A stretch of 64,000 nt of DNA. It comes from Mycobacterium alsense. GTDB taxonomy: Bacteria > Actinomycetota > Actinomycetes > Mycobacteriales > Mycobacteriaceae. Shown in pieces: positions 50,998-60,280 of this stretch. The stretch spans positions 106,259 through 170,258 of the forward strand of contig NZ_MVHD01000004.1 of NCBI RefSeq assembly GCF_002086635.1. Reading direction: 5' to 3'. The notes beneath the pieces are model-generated. The model saw only the letters and a program-made list of their open reading frames with translations, made no database searches and had not been told where the DNA came from. Within the stretch, counting starts at the first letter, position 1. The number at the start of each line of letters is the position of its first letter. Position numbers and translations under genes: made by a program.

Positions 50998-52110
50998 ATG
51001 GCGGACGGTCAACGCAAGCCGCGAGTGATTCTGTGGGGTCCCGGCCAGGTCGGCGTGGGCGCGTTGCGTGCGCTCATCGCGCACCCCGGGTTGGAGCTGG
51101 CCGGCGTGGTCGTGCACGCCGAGGCCAAGGACGGCAAGGACGCCGGCGAGCTGTGCGGAATGCCCACGACCGGCGTCATCGCCACCCGGGATATCGGGGC
51201 CGCGCTGTCGGTGGACGCCGACGTGGTGGCCTACTTCGCCTCGGGTGACTATCGCTACCACGAAGCGGCACAGGACATTGCGCGCTGCCTGCGCGCGGGC
51301 AAGAACGTGGTGTGCACGTCGCTGGTGCCGATGTGCTACCCGCCCGCCGCCGACAAGGAAACCGTCGAACTGCTCGAGGCGGCGTGCGCCGAGGGCCGCA
51401 CCAGCTTCTTCAACAGTGGCGTCGACCCCGGCTGGGCGAACGACGTCATCGCGCTGACGATGACGGGGTTCAGCAGTCGTGTCGACGGCATCACGATGCT
51501 CGAGATACTCGACTACGGCCCCATCAACCAGCCCGACATCATGTTCGATTTCATGGGCTTTGGACACGCGCCCGACCATCCCGCCCCGCTCTTCGACCCC
51601 GAACGCCTGGCCGCATTGTGGGCACCCATCGTCCACCTGGTCGCCGATGGCATCGGACTTCCGCTCGACCGCGTCGACACATCCATCGAGAAATGGTTGG
51701 CCACAAAGCGATACGAGGTCGCGTCGGGCTGGATCGAGCCGGGCACGATGGGAGGCATGCGGTTCAGGCTTGCCGGCATCGTGGGCGGCGAGGAGCGCGT
51801 CGTCCTCGAACACGTCACCCGCATGGGGGAGGGCTCCGCGCCGGATTGGCCGCGGCATCCGTCGCCGCACGGCGGCTACCGGGTCGTCGTCGACGGCCTG
51901 CCCACCTACACCGTCGATATCGAGATGCATGGCCGCGGAAACAACATGCGCGGCCTCACGTACGCGACCGTCATGCGCGAACTCAACGCCATTCCCGCGG
52001 TGATCGCCGCCCCGCCGGGGTTGTTGTCGACCCTCGATCTGCCCCTGGTCACCGGCCCGGTGCGGGGTGGTGAGTGGCGCGGCGTGCTGCCCGCGACGGC
52101 GGCGCCGTGA
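50998..52110 (+). CDS. DapB/diaminopentanoate dehydrogenase-like NAD(P) oxidoreductase
   Basis: 370 aa. The N-terminal Rossmann motif is VILWGPGQVGVGALRALIAHPGLELAGVVV, read in pieces. Then VVAYFASGDYRYHEAAQDI, KNVVCTSLVPMCYPP and FNSGVDPGWANDVIAL follow, as in the dihydrodipicolinate reductase-like family that includes 2,4-diaminopentanoate dehydrogenase. The true substrate of the mycobacterial members is unknown to me. ATG at 50998 has GGAAGGG upstream. It is the first gene of a three-gene unit with a nitroreductase (GTGA overlap) and a ligase. Confidence 0.85.
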   Translation: MADGQRKPRVILWGPGQVGVGALRALIAHPGLELAGVVVHAEAKDGKDAGELCGMPTTGVIATRDIGAALSVDADVVAYFASGDYRYHEAAQDIARCLRAGKNVVCTSLVPMCYPPAADKETVELLEAACAEGRTSFFNSGVDPGWANDVIALTMTGFSSRVDGITMLEILDYGPINQPDIMFDFMGFGHAPDHPAPLFDPERLAALWAPIVHLVADGIGLPLDRVDTSIEKWLATKRYEVASGWIEPGTMGGMRFRLAGIVGGEERVVLEHVTRMGEGSAPDWPRHPSPHGGYRVVVDGLPTYTVDIEMHGRGNNMRGLTYATVMRELNAIPAVIAAPPGLLSTLDLPLVTGPVRGGEWRGVLPATAAP

Positions 52111-52775
52111 GCGGGCGCGCGGCCCCGCGGACGTCGGCGGACCTGTGGGAGGTGATGCGCACCGCGTCGGCCGTGCGGCGCTACCGCGACGAACCCGTCT
52201 CCGACGGGGCCATCGACGCGTGCCTGCGCGCGGCGAGCTGGGCTCCGTCGGGGGGCAACCAGCAGCCGTGGAAGTTCGTCGTGCTGAGATCGACCGGCCT
52301 GCGCGACGTGGTCACCGCCGCGGCCCACGAGACCTGGGACGTGATGGCCGAGTTCTATCGGTTTTCGATGCCGCAGGACGGGGCCGACGACCCCAAATCG
52401 CGCGTCCTGCGCACGATGGCAGAGCACATGAGCGTCGGTGGCGCGGCGCCCGTGCTGGTGCTGTTCTGTGTCCAGCCGCAGCGTGGAACCACCGAACTGC
52501 AGCAGGGAGGGTCGATCTTTCCCGCCGTGCAGAACTTCCTGCTGGCGGCCCGCGCCCAAGGCCTCGGCGCGGCGATCACCCTGTGGCACGGGTCCTGCGA
52601 GGACCGGCTGCGGTCCATGGTCGGAATTCCCGACGACTGGAAGATCGCGACCCTGCTCACGGTGGGCTGGCCCAAGGGCGGGCACCACCCGGTGCGGCGC
52701 AAACCGCTCGACGAGGTGGCGGCGATCGATCGCTGGGATGAGCCTTGGCGGACCACGCGGAAGACGACGTCGTGA
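52107..52775 (+). CDS. Nitroreductase-family FMN oxidoreductase
   Basis: 222 aa. It has VRRYRDEPVSDGAID, ASWAPSGGNQQPWKFVVL (FMN phosphate and ring contacts), QNFLLAARAQGLGAAITLW and the late VGWPKGGHHPVRRKPL. Members reduce nitro groups, quinones, enones or flavins with NAD(P)H. Physiologically this one is probably an ene- or iodotyrosine-deiodinase-like reductase, but the substrate is unknown. GTG at 52107 overlaps the DapB-like stop, so the two proteins are made together. Confidence 0.9.
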   Translation: MSGRAAPRTSADLWEVMRTASAVRRYRDEPVSDGAIDACLRAASWAPSGGNQQPWKFVVLRSTGLRDVVTAAAHETWDVMAEFYRFSMPQDGADDPKSRVLRTMAEHMSVGGAAPVLVLFCVQPQRGTTELQQGGSIFPAVQNFLLAARAQGLGAAITLWHGSCEDRLRSMVGIPDDWKIATLLTVGWPKGGHHPVRRKPLDEVAAIDRWDEPWRTTRKTTS

Positions 52776-52847
52776 CGGTCGCCCGGTTCGCGGTGGTGGC
52801 GCCGGCGGAGGCCGGTCGAGCGGTGATCCACGTCCCGGAAGGGGTCG

Positions 52848-54398
52848 ATGGCGCACTTACGTGATCACGCGCGGTCGGCGAAATCCGCGGTCATCCTTCA
52901 CGATTCAGGCGTCGAAGTGAGCTTCGCCGGCCTCGAAGCCGGCGCCAACAGGCTCGCCCACTTCCTGCGACGATCGGGCCTGAAGGCCGCGGACACCGTC
53001 GCCGTACTCATGGAGAACAACGAACACATCCACGCCGTCATGTGGGCGGCCAAGCGCAGCGGCCTCTACTACACGCTGGTCAACACGCACCTGGGCGAGT
53101 CCGAGGTCGCCCGCATCGTGGCGGACAGCGGGGCCAAGGCCGTCATCTCCTCGCGGGCGATGCGCGATTTGTGCCGCCAACTGCCCCGCCGGCTTCCCGC
53201 CGGGTTACCCCCCGTCGCGCTGATTGCCGACGCCGACCTGGAAGGCTGGCGGCGCTATCCCGAATGCGTGGCGACCGAGCCCGCGGTGCCTATTGCCGAC
53301 GAATGCGACGGCGAGCTTCTGCAGTACACCGCTGGCAGCACCGGTCGCCCGAAGGGAATTCGCCGCCCGTTGCGACCCCGCGAATCGGGTGTGTCACCGC
53401 TGTCGACGCCCGTCTTCGAAGCGCTCGGGGTGACGCGCGACTCGGTGTACCTAAGCCCCGCCCCGACCTACCACACCGCGCCGGCCATGTGGACGATGGC
53501 GGCCCAGGCCGCCGGCGCGACAACGGTTCTCATGCAGAAGTTCGACCCTGAACGCGCCCTCGACTGCATCCAGCGCCACCGGGTCACGCACGCCCAATTC
53601 GTGCCGACGATGTTCGTGCGGATGCTGCGGCTGCCGGAAGAGATCCGGGTGGGCTACGACCTGTCCTCGCTGCGGCGCGTCGTGCACGCCGCGGCCCCGT
53701 GCCCGCCCGAGATCAAACGCCAGATGATCGAGTGGTGGGGGCCGATCGTCGACGAGTATTACGGGTCGTCGGAGGGCGCGGGGATCTCGTTCATCCGGGC
53801 CGACGAGTGGCTTGCCCATCCGGGATCGGTCGGCAAGCCCATCCTCGGCACGCCCCATATCCTCGATGACCGGGGCGCCGAGCTCGGGCCGGGGCAGGTG
53901 GGTGAGATCTACTACGAGGGCGGTTACCCGTTCGAGTACCTCAACGACGCGGCGAAAACGGCGGCGGCGCGCAGTCCCGAGGGCTGGGTCACCGTCGGCG
54001 ACGTCGGCTACCTCGACGACGAGGGCTATCTCTACCTCACCGATCGACGCAATCACATGATCATCTCCGGCGGAGTCAACATCTACCCGCAGGAGATCGA
54101 AGACCTTCTCGTCACCCACCCGCGGGTGGTGGACGCCGCGGTGTTCGGCGTCCCGGATCCGGTGATGGGACAGTCGGTCACCGCCGTCGTGCAGTTGGTG
54201 GATCCCACCTGCCAGTCCGCCGGGCTCGCGGACGAATTGATCACGTGGCTTCGGGACCGCTTGGCGCACTTCAAGTGTCCGCGCACGCTGCACTTCGAGG
54301 CGCAACTACCGCGAACCGATGCGGGCAAGCTCTACAAGCGGGAGCTCGTCGAGAGGTACGGGGGGCCGGCCGCGAAGCTCAGCGGTCCGTATGCGTAG
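52848..54398 (+). CDS. Acyl-CoA ligase/synthetase (ANL superfamily)
   Basis: 516 aa. The P-loop is LLQYTAGSTGRPKGIRRPL (Gly-Ser in place of Gly-Thr), SPAPTYHTAPAMWTM follows, the A5 region is YYGSSEGAGISFI, the hinge is WVTVGDVGYLDDEGYLYLTDRRNHM, and the lysine motif is LPRTDAGKLYKREL. It is typical of FadD-type ligases for bulky acids. ATG with GGAAGGGG upstream. A 72 bp gap separates it from the nitroreductase on the same strand. Substrate unknown. Confidence 0.9.
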   Translation: MAHLRDHARSAKSAVILHDSGVEVSFAGLEAGANRLAHFLRRSGLKAADTVAVLMENNEHIHAVMWAAKRSGLYYTLVNTHLGESEVARIVADSGAKAVISSRAMRDLCRQLPRRLPAGLPPVALIADADLEGWRRYPECVATEPAVPIADECDGELLQYTAGSTGRPKGIRRPLRPRESGVSPLSTPVFEALGVTRDSVYLSPAPTYHTAPAMWTMAAQAAGATTVLMQKFDPERALDCIQRHRVTHAQFVPTMFVRMLRLPEEIRVGYDLSSLRRVVHAAAPCPPEIKRQMIEWWGPIVDEYYGSSEGAGISFIRADEWLAHPGSVGKPILGTPHILDDRGAELGPGQVGEIYYEGGYPFEYLNDAAKTAAARSPEGWVTVGDVGYLDDEGYLYLTDRRNHMIISGGVNIYPQEIEDLLVTHPRVVDAAVFGVPDPVMGQSVTAVVQLVDPTCQSAGLADELITWLRDRLAHFKCPRTLHFEAQLPRTDAGKLYKRELVERYGGPAAKLSGPYA

Positions 54399-54431
54399 AT
54401 CCGAACGGTGCCACGTGACGACGGCATCGGG

Positions 54432-55250
54432 TTACACGCGCTCGAAGCATGATTGCAGCTTCATCGCCTTCCACGGACGCCGTCCCCCGACGACGCGGAG
54501 ACCCCGCAGCGCGGCGGTGACGGGCCCGATGCGATGGAGCAGCAACCTGACCATCGTCGATGCGGGTACCTTCAAAACGGCGTCTGGCCGGTCGCTTGGG
54601 CCGAGCGGCCGCGATTCGACGACGGCGTCATGCACATGGAACACCCATGGCCGGGCGTCGGGGACCCGTAGGGCCACACAGATGTCGGTGCTGGGTGACA
54701 CCGTTGGGCTGAGGTATGCGGGTGCCAACTCCAGCCCCTCGCGCAGCAGGAGCAGCATGTCGCGCTCCCGAATCTCCCAGGGCATGCCGATCGATCGGGC
54801 GATGTCTTCGCCGTGCAGGAGCAGGTCGAAAAGCCAATTCACCTGCCCAACCACCCCGGAAACCATTGCACCGCAGTGAAACTCGATGGAATAGTCGTCG
54901 GACAGACCGTCAAAGAACGCGTCCATCACCGGTTCGAGCGCCACGAGTTCGTCGAGCAGTTCGGGGATTGGTGCCATCGCGGCCACCATCTCTTCGTGGT
55001 TGATCTGGTCGAGTTCGCGGGGGTGGCGGGCGCGGCGGAAGTCCCGCCCCTCGATGACGGCCTGGTAGCGGCGCGCGACGCAGACCACGTGCGCGATGAC
55101 CTGATGAACGTTCCAATCCAGCCCTCGCCGCCGGGCGTGCGGGTTGGCGGAACGGGCCAACCGGTAGAAGCGTTGGCGCGCCTCGTCGATGCGTTCCCGC
55201 AGTTCGTCCCTGCCGGTGTCGACGAGGGCGACGAATCCGGTGTCGTTCAT
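54432..55250 (-). CDS. Maleylpyruvate isomerase-family (mycothiol-dependent) protein
   Basis: 272 aa. The N-terminal MDMPI/DinB-like helical bundle shows the metal-binding pattern DWNVHQVIAHVVCVARRY and NWLFDLLLHGEDIARSIG, where His residues occupy the expected ligand positions. The C-terminal SCP2-like domain runs from about ICVALRVPDARPWVF to VRLLLHRIGPVTAALRGLRVVGGRRPW. Family enzymes use mycothiol for isomerisation or detoxification; this member's substrate is unknown. It is divergent from padR with two palindromes between, so it is the probable PadR target. Confidence 0.82.
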   Translation of the reverse strand: MNDTGFVALVDTGRDELRERIDEARQRFYRLARSANPHARRRGLDWNVHQVIAHVVCVARRYQAVIEGRDFRRARHPRELDQINHEEMVAAMAPIPELLDELVALEPVMDAFFDGLSDDYSIEFHCGAMVSGVVGQVNWLFDLLLHGEDIARSIGMPWEIRERDMLLLLREGLELAPAYLSPTVSPSTDICVALRVPDARPWVFHVHDAVVESRPLGPSDRPDAVLKVPASTMVRLLLHRIGPVTAALRGLRVVGGRRPWKAMKLQSCFERV

Positions 55251-55264
55251 ACCGCGCCTCCATA

Positions 55265-55277
55265 CTCCACTGTGGAG
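55265..55277. promoter_or_regulatory. Palindrome 1 between MDMPI and padR genes
   Basis: CTCCAC-T-GTGGAG, a perfect 6-1-6 inverted repeat 14 bp upstream of the MDMPI ATG. It shares the CTCCA/TGGAG half-site with the second palindrome; their centres (55271 and 55293) are 22 bp apart, about two helical turns. Confidence 0.6.
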
Positions 55278-55284
55278 CTTAAAT

Positions 55285-55301
55285 TACTCCATAATGGAGT
55301 A
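55285..55301. promoter_or_regulatory. Palindrome 2, upstream of padR
   Basis: TACTCCAT-A-ATGGAGTA, a perfect 8-1-8 inverted repeat 10 bp upstream of the padR ATG. It probably overlaps the padR -10 region and is a strong candidate for an autoregulatory PadR operator. Confidence 0.65.
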
Positions 55302-55311
55302 TTGTCAAGGG

Positions 55312-55935
55312 ATGCCTTCGAAACCCACCACGACGTCGTTCGCCCTGCTGGGCCTGCTGGGCATCAAACCGTGGACGGCCTACGAGATCGTGGCGCAGAT
55401 CAAGCGCGGCATGCACTTCTTCTGGCCGCGATCGGATGCCCACCTGTACGCGGAGCTGAAACGCCTGGTCGAGCGCGGCCATGCCACCGCCGAGGTCGTC
55501 GACGGTCGCAGAAAGCAAGCCACCCGCTACACCATCACGCCGGAAGGCCGTGCAGCGCTTGAGGAATGGTTCGGCAGCGAGCCGGCGGCGCCGCTGCTGG
55601 AAGTCGAAGGGTTCCTGCGGCTGTTTCTGGGTGACCAGGCCACCAAGGAGGATCTCCGCGCGTCCCTGGCGGCGACGGCGCGTCAGGCTCGCGACTTGTA
55701 CGCGAAGGGCACCGCGGTGGTCCAGGAGTTGCTCGACACGGGTGGCCCCTTTCCGCAGCGGCTCCACCTCATCGAGCGGCAGTCGGTGTTCATCGGCGAG
55801 TTCTACCGCAGTCTCATCGAATGGTGCGAACAGTCGATAGCCGAGATCGAGGAGTGGCCCGAGACCCGCGACGTCGGCCTCACGCCGAAAGGACGGGCGC
55901 AGTGGGAGCGGCTACTCGCCGAGCCCGAGCCCTAG
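55312..55935 (+). CDS. PadR-family transcriptional regulator
   Basis: 207 aa. The N-terminal winged helix is TSFALLGLLGIKPWTAYEIVAQIKRGMHFFWPRSDAHLYAELKRL, read in pieces, followed by the wing RRKQATRYTITPEGRAAL. The C-terminal helical dimerisation domain (LRLFLGDQATKEDLRASLA, SLIEWCEQSIAEIEEW) is of the Vir-type/PadR-s2 class. ATG at 55312 with AAGG just upstream. It probably represses itself and the divergent MDMPI gene through the twin palindromes, and is released by a phenolic or hydrophobic ligand (family knowledge and inference). Confidence 0.93.
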   Translation: MPSKPTTTSFALLGLLGIKPWTAYEIVAQIKRGMHFFWPRSDAHLYAELKRLVERGHATAEVVDGRRKQATRYTITPEGRAALEEWFGSEPAAPLLEVEGFLRLFLGDQATKEDLRASLAATARQARDLYAKGTAVVQELLDTGGPFPQRLHLIERQSVFIGEFYRSLIEWCEQSIAEIEEWPETRDVGLTPKGRAQWERLLAEPEP

Positions 55936-56008
55936 CACTGCCGCGTGTTTGCCGAGGTGTGTCCCGTCCGTGACCCGGCCGCGACGGCGGCCAAGAACGC
56001 TCATCACC

Positions 56009-56236
56009 ATGACGGTGCTCGCGGGAATCGCCGCCCTCACGGTGGCGGCGTGTGTCGGCTACTACGTCGGCCGGCGCACGGGCTCGGCGCCGACAACCTG
56101 GAGGAAGCGAACGAGCCGGATTGCGCTGGGAAAGCTGGCGATCGATCTGCTCGTGGCGCTGACGGCGCGCCGCATCCGGCGGCGCGTCAGACTCGTTGCG
56201 CCACTTGAGCTGCTGCGCGCCTCGGTCGGCCGCTAG
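56009..56236 (+). CDS. Small single-span membrane protein, hypothetical
   Basis: 75 aa: one hydrophobic helix at residues 2-20 (TVLAGIAALTVAACVGYYVG), then a basic region (RRTGSAPTTWRKRTSR) and a second partly hydrophobic helix IALGKLAIDLLVALTA ending in RRIRRRVR. Function not recognised. The start is uncertain: no good Shine-Dalgarno sequence precedes ATG 56009, and the frame is open from 55949. It lies 12 bp upstream of the SDR and 73 bp after padR on the same strand. Confidence 0.55.
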   Translation: MTVLAGIAALTVAACVGYYVGRRTGSAPTTWRKRTSRIALGKLAIDLLVALTARRIRRRVRLVAPLELLRASVGR

Positions 56237-56248
56237 GAGGGAACTGGC

Positions 56249-56992
56249 ATGACGGCACTAGAGGGCAAGGTCGCGCTGGTGACCGGTGCCTCCTCGGGCC
56301 TGGGCGCCGAGACGGCCCGGCTGTTTTCCCGCCAGGGCGCAACGGTTTTCGGTATCGGCCGCGACACCGCGCGGCTGGCCCAAACATTCGCCGCCGACGT
56401 CGAACGCGGTTCGTACGCATCGGTGGACATCGCGTCGGCGCGGTCCTGCAGCGACGCCATCGAGCGGTGTGTCCGCGAATTCGGCGGGCTCGACGTCCTG
56501 GTCAACATCGCCGGGCGACACCAGATGCGCCGGACGGAGTCGATGACCGACGACGACTGGGCCGAAGACCTCGCGGTCAACCTGAACGGGCCGTTCTACC
56601 TGTGCCGCGCCGCGCTGCCCCACCTGCTGGAGCGCGGCGGCAACATCGTCAACGTCGCCTCCATCGCCGGCGTCGAGGGCCAGGCCTACTCGGCCGGCTA
56701 CTGCGCGGCCAAGCATGGGCTGATCGGGCTCACTCGCGCGCTGGCTGTCGAGTACACCGGGGATCGCTTGCGCGTCAACGCCGTATGCCCGGGCGGCATG
56801 CTCACCCCGCAAATCGAACGGTTCAGCGCGCCGGAGAACCCGAACTACGACCTGATCCTGCGCACCGCCTCGCCGCGCGGCATGATGCGGCCCGTCGACG
56901 TCGCCCACGTGATCGCGTTTCTGGCCGGCGACGCGGCGGCCGCCGTCCACGGTGCGGTCTACCGCGTCGACAACGGCAAGGGCGCCGGCTAG
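56249..56992 (+). CDS. Short-chain dehydrogenase/reductase
   Basis: 247 aa classical SDR. It has VALVTGASSGLGAETARLF, VNIAG replacing NNAG, the catalytic Ser in NVASIAGVEG, YCAAKHGLIGLTRALAVEY, and CPGGMLTPQI. ATG with AGGAGG upstream. The 3' end overlaps the convergent mmpL by 4 bp. It is not obviously linked to the MmpL system. Substrate unknown. Confidence 0.92.
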   Translation: MTALEGKVALVTGASSGLGAETARLFSRQGATVFGIGRDTARLAQTFAADVERGSYASVDIASARSCSDAIERCVREFGGLDVLVNIAGRHQMRRTESMTDDDWAEDLAVNLNGPFYLCRAALPHLLERGGNIVNVASIAGVEGQAYSAGYCAAKHGLIGLTRALAVEYTGDRLRVNAVCPGGMLTPQIERFSAPENPNYDLILRTASPRGMMRPVDVAHVIAFLAGDAAAAVHGAVYRVDNGKGAG

Positions 56993-59808
56993 GTCGGCGC
57001 CGGGCGCAGCGGGCGCGAGCGCACCAGGGTGGGCCACCAGAACCACGGCCCGAGGATGCGCAGGATGCACGGCACCACGAACGACCGCACGATCAGCGTG
57101 TCGAGCAGCAACCCGATGCACACCGTCGAACCCACCTGACCGATGGCCCTGAGATCGCTTGTCAGCATTGCCAACATGGTGAACGCGAACACCAGGCCCG
57201 CGGACGTCACCACACCACCGGTGCTCCCGAGCGCACGGATGAGGCCCGTGTTCAGCCCGGCGTGCAGCTCCTCCTTGACGCGGACGATCAACAGCAGGTT
57301 GTAGTCCGAGCCCACCGCCACCAGGATGATGAACGTCAGCGGCAACACCAACCAGTGCAGGGGCAGGCCGATGAGGTGTTGCCAGACGAGTATGGACAGC
57401 CCGAACGCGCCGGCATACGAGAAGGCGACCGTACCGGGAATCACCAAGGCGGCCATCAGACTTCGCGTGAGGAACAACATGATCAAAAAGATCAGCACGA
57501 ACGCGGCGATCGCCACGATCAACAGATCCGACGCCGCGTATTCTTTGATGTCCTTGTCGTTGGATCCCGAGCCGCCGATATAGATTCGCGCGCCGGCCAG
57601 CGAGGTCTCTTTCAAGATCGACGTGAGCGCCCCGGGGAACCTTTCGACGTGTTCCACGCCCTCGGGGCCCATGGCGTCGCCCTCGTGGGTGACGATGAAC
57701 CGGGCGGCCTTGCCGTCCGGCGACATCAGTAGCTGCATGCCGGTCTTGACGTCGTCGTTGTCGAAACCCTCACGGGGGATGTAGAAGAAGTCGTCGCTGC
57801 GGGACCGGTCGAAGTCGAGGCCCACATTGATCATGTCGTCGAACGTCTGGTCGGTCTGGGTGGACTGCAGTGACGACTGGCCGTAGCTGCTGACCAACAG
57901 CGCGGCCAACGCCTCGGAGTCGTCGGCGGTGAGCTTCAGCTGCGTGATGACCTGCGGCAGGATTCGGTCCACGGCCTCTAGGGACGTTTTGGCGTCGACG
58001 ATGTCAGCGGCCAGGTGGTCGATGTTGTCGAGCCCGTCGAACAGCGATCTGAACGCCCAGCAGATGGGAATGTTGAAACAGTGCCTCTCCCAGTAGAAGT
58101 AGCTCTTGACCGGGCGGAAGAAATCCTCGACGTTGGAGATTTCCTGATTCATCTCGGCGGTGATGCGTTGCAGATCCTCGACGGTGAGAACGGTCTTGTG
58201 CAGCTCGTCCGACATGTTCTGGAAATACACGATCTCTTGGCGCAATACCTCCACAGAGTGCTGCGTGATCTGCGCCTGCTGGTCGGTATTGGCGTTTTGC
58301 TGCTTGTTGAACGGAAGCTGCTGACCGTTGCCGCTGCCCTGCGTGGTGAACAAGTAGGGCAACGTCGCATGTTCCAGGGGCCGGCCCAGGGGCCGGGTGA
58401 TGCTTTGCACCATCGCGACCCCGGGAAGGCGAATGAGGCTCTTGGCCGCCCGGTCCAACGAGATGAAGTCTGCCGAGTTCCGCATGTCGTGATCGGTCTC
58501 GATCATCAGCATCTCGGAGAACAGTTTGCTCTTCGGGAAGTGGCGATCCGCCGCCGCAAAGCCCTGATTGGCGGGGGCATCGGCCGGCTGGTACGAGCGG
58601 TCGTCGTAGTTCTGCCGGTACGTCGGCACGAAGATCGCACCGATCATGACGACGGCGGCGCTGGCCGCGAGGATCGGCACCGGCCAGCGCACCACGCTCG
58701 CCCCGATCCGCCGGTACAGCTGCGCCTTGGCCTTTTGCTTCGGGTCAAAGAGCCCGAAAAGGCTGCCGACGGTCAAGACGGCCGGCCCGAGCGTCAGCGC
58801 CGCCGCGATGTTGAAGAGCATGGCGATGCCAACCGCCGGCCCCATGGTGTGGAAGTAGTTGAGCCGCGCGAACGTCAGGCAGGCACACGCCGCCGCGATC
58901 GTCAGCCCGGAGCCGATGATGATGGGCGTGACGCCCTTGTACGCGGTGTAAAACGCGTCTTCCCTGCTCTCGCCGGACTGTCGGGCCTCGTGATAGCGAC
59001 CCATCAGGAAGATGCCGTAATCCGTTCCGGCGCCCAGGGTCAGCGCGACCACGATGTTCACGGCGAACGACGAGAGTTCGATGTACCCGTAGTGCCCGAG
59101 GGTTGCGATGACGCCCTTCGCGACCAGCATTTCGATCAGGACACTGAGCAGCGGCACCAGCACGGTGGGGACCGAGCGGTACACCAGCAGCAACATCACG
59201 ACGATGAGACAGACCGTCACGATCGTGATGTTGTTCAGGCTCGAATTGGCGATGGCCACGGTATCCGAGGCGAGCGGGGCCGCGCCGCTGACGTAGACCT
59301 TGAGCCCCGGCGGCGGCGCGACGTTCGCGACGATGTGCCGAACGGCGTTGACGGACTCGTTCGCTTGCATCTGACCGATATCGCCCGCGAGCCGCAACAG
59401 CACGTAGGCCGCCTTGCCGTCGACGCTTTGCGCTCCCGCCGCGGTGATCGGCTTGCCCCACAGGTCCATGACGTACTGCACATGCTCGGGGTCCCGCTTC
59501 AGCCGGCGCACCAAATCGTCGTAGTAGCGGTGGTCCGCTTCGCCCAACGGCCGATTGGCCTCCAACACGAGCATGGTCAGGTTGGTCGAGTCGGACTCGT
59601 GGAACTTCTCACCGATGCGCAGCAACGCCCGCTGCGACGGCGCGTAGTGCGGGACCATCGACCCGGCGAGTTCTTCGGCAACCCGCTCCACCTGCGGGAT
59701 GAAGGTGTTCGTCGACACCGCGAGCAGGGCCCAAAAAAAGATGATGGGTATGGCGAGGACGCGAACCATTCGGGGGACGAACGGTCGTTTCGTTCGGGGC
59801 GCGGTCAT
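56989..59808 (-). CDS. mmpL: MmpL-family RND transporter
   Basis: 939 aa inner-membrane RND exporter of lipids or siderophores. TM1 is VLAIPIIFFWALLAV, followed by a large periplasmic domain. The first proton-relay Asp-Tyr is in LGAGTDYGIFLMGRYHEARQ and the second in AVGSDYNLLLIVRVKEEL. The chain ends soon after the last TM (ILRILGPWFWWP), like the MmpL4/MmpL5 class without a long cytosolic tail. The central loop has the Gln-rich coiled-coil stretch KQQNANTDQQAQITQHS. ATG 59808 overlaps the mmpS stop (ATGA). Proximity to mbtA makes mycobactin or carboxymycobactin export an attractive role (inference). Confidence 0.95.
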   Translation of the reverse strand: MTAPRTKRPFVPRMVRVLAIPIIFFWALLAVSTNTFIPQVERVAEELAGSMVPHYAPSQRALLRIGEKFHESDSTNLTMLVLEANRPLGEADHRYYDDLVRRLKRDPEHVQYVMDLWGKPITAAGAQSVDGKAAYVLLRLAGDIGQMQANESVNAVRHIVANVAPPPGLKVYVSGAAPLASDTVAIANSSLNNITIVTVCLIVVMLLLVYRSVPTVLVPLLSVLIEMLVAKGVIATLGHYGYIELSSFAVNIVVALTLGAGTDYGIFLMGRYHEARQSGESREDAFYTAYKGVTPIIIGSGLTIAAACACLTFARLNYFHTMGPAVGIAMLFNIAAALTLGPAVLTVGSLFGLFDPKQKAKAQLYRRIGASVVRWPVPILAASAAVVMIGAIFVPTYRQNYDDRSYQPADAPANQGFAAADRHFPKSKLFSEMLMIETDHDMRNSADFISLDRAAKSLIRLPGVAMVQSITRPLGRPLEHATLPYLFTTQGSGNGQQLPFNKQQNANTDQQAQITQHSVEVLRQEIVYFQNMSDELHKTVLTVEDLQRITAEMNQEISNVEDFFRPVKSYFYWERHCFNIPICWAFRSLFDGLDNIDHLAADIVDAKTSLEAVDRILPQVITQLKLTADDSEALAALLVSSYGQSSLQSTQTDQTFDDMINVGLDFDRSRSDDFFYIPREGFDNDDVKTGMQLLMSPDGKAARFIVTHEGDAMGPEGVEHVERFPGALTSILKETSLAGARIYIGGSGSNDKDIKEYAASDLLIVAIAAFVLIFLIMLFLTRSLMAALVIPGTVAFSYAGAFGLSILVWQHLIGLPLHWLVLPLTFIILVAVGSDYNLLLIVRVKEELHAGLNTGLIRALGSTGGVVTSAGLVFAFTMLAMLTSDLRAIGQVGSTVCIGLLLDTLIVRSFVVPCILRILGPWFWWPTLVRSRPLRPAPT

Positions 59809-60248
59809 GCGGATTTCACTAGGCAAAAGACGTGCGCATCCTGATGGGTATCGGACTGTTCAGCGCGGACAACGCCATTCACCAGCATCCGGCAGCCGAG
59901 CTGACCGCCGTGGACCTGCGCCGAGATACTGCCGGAGACGACGGTGAGCGTGGTCGTCTCCGTGTGCGACCACGGCAGGGTCGTGATATCGACCTTGTGC
60001 GGATGACCGTCGATATCCACGTAAACCAGCATCCCGCCTTCCCCTACGGAACCGAAGACCTCGTACGTCATGTTTTTGGGCGTGAACTGCTCGGGCGCGG
60101 CCGGCCCGTTGACCGTGATGACGGGCGGGGGAGCGGAGAACTGGTGCACCTTCCACATGCCCACGGCACCGACACTCAGCGCAACGACGGCAACCAACGG
60201 CATCCAGACGCGCGCCAAGACAGTCCTGCCGACCGACCGGGGGCTCAC
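59805..60248 (-). CDS. mmpS: MmpS-family accessory protein
   Basis: 147 aa. A short cytosolic N-terminus is followed by one TM helix (WMPLVAVVALSVGAVGMW, residues ~14-32) and a periplasmic beta domain with VFGSVGEGGMLVYVDIDG, LPWSHTETTTLTVVSGSI, and GCRMLVNGVVRAEQS ending in VFCLVKSA. These are standard MmpS features. GTG at 60248 is preferred (AAAGGTG 7 nt upstream) over a longer frame. MmpS proteins work with their cognate MmpL; the overlap with mmpL supports a complex. A palindrome lies 32 bp upstream. Confidence 0.94.
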   Translation of the reverse strand: MSPRSVGRTVLARVWMPLVAVVALSVGAVGMWKVHQFSAPPPVITVNGPAAPEQFTPKNMTYEVFGSVGEGGMLVYVDIDGHPHKVDITTLPWSHTETTTLTVVSGSISAQVHGGQLGCRMLVNGVVRAEQSDTHQDAHVFCLVKSA

Positions 60249-60280
60249 TCGATCACCTTTCGCACGACGCCCGTCGCATA

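Noticed and set aside
56467-57732. A 421-codon plus-strand frame across the SDR and mmpL 3' ends
   Set aside because: Low-complexity Arg/Gln-rich translation, out of frame with the SDR and antisense to mmpL.
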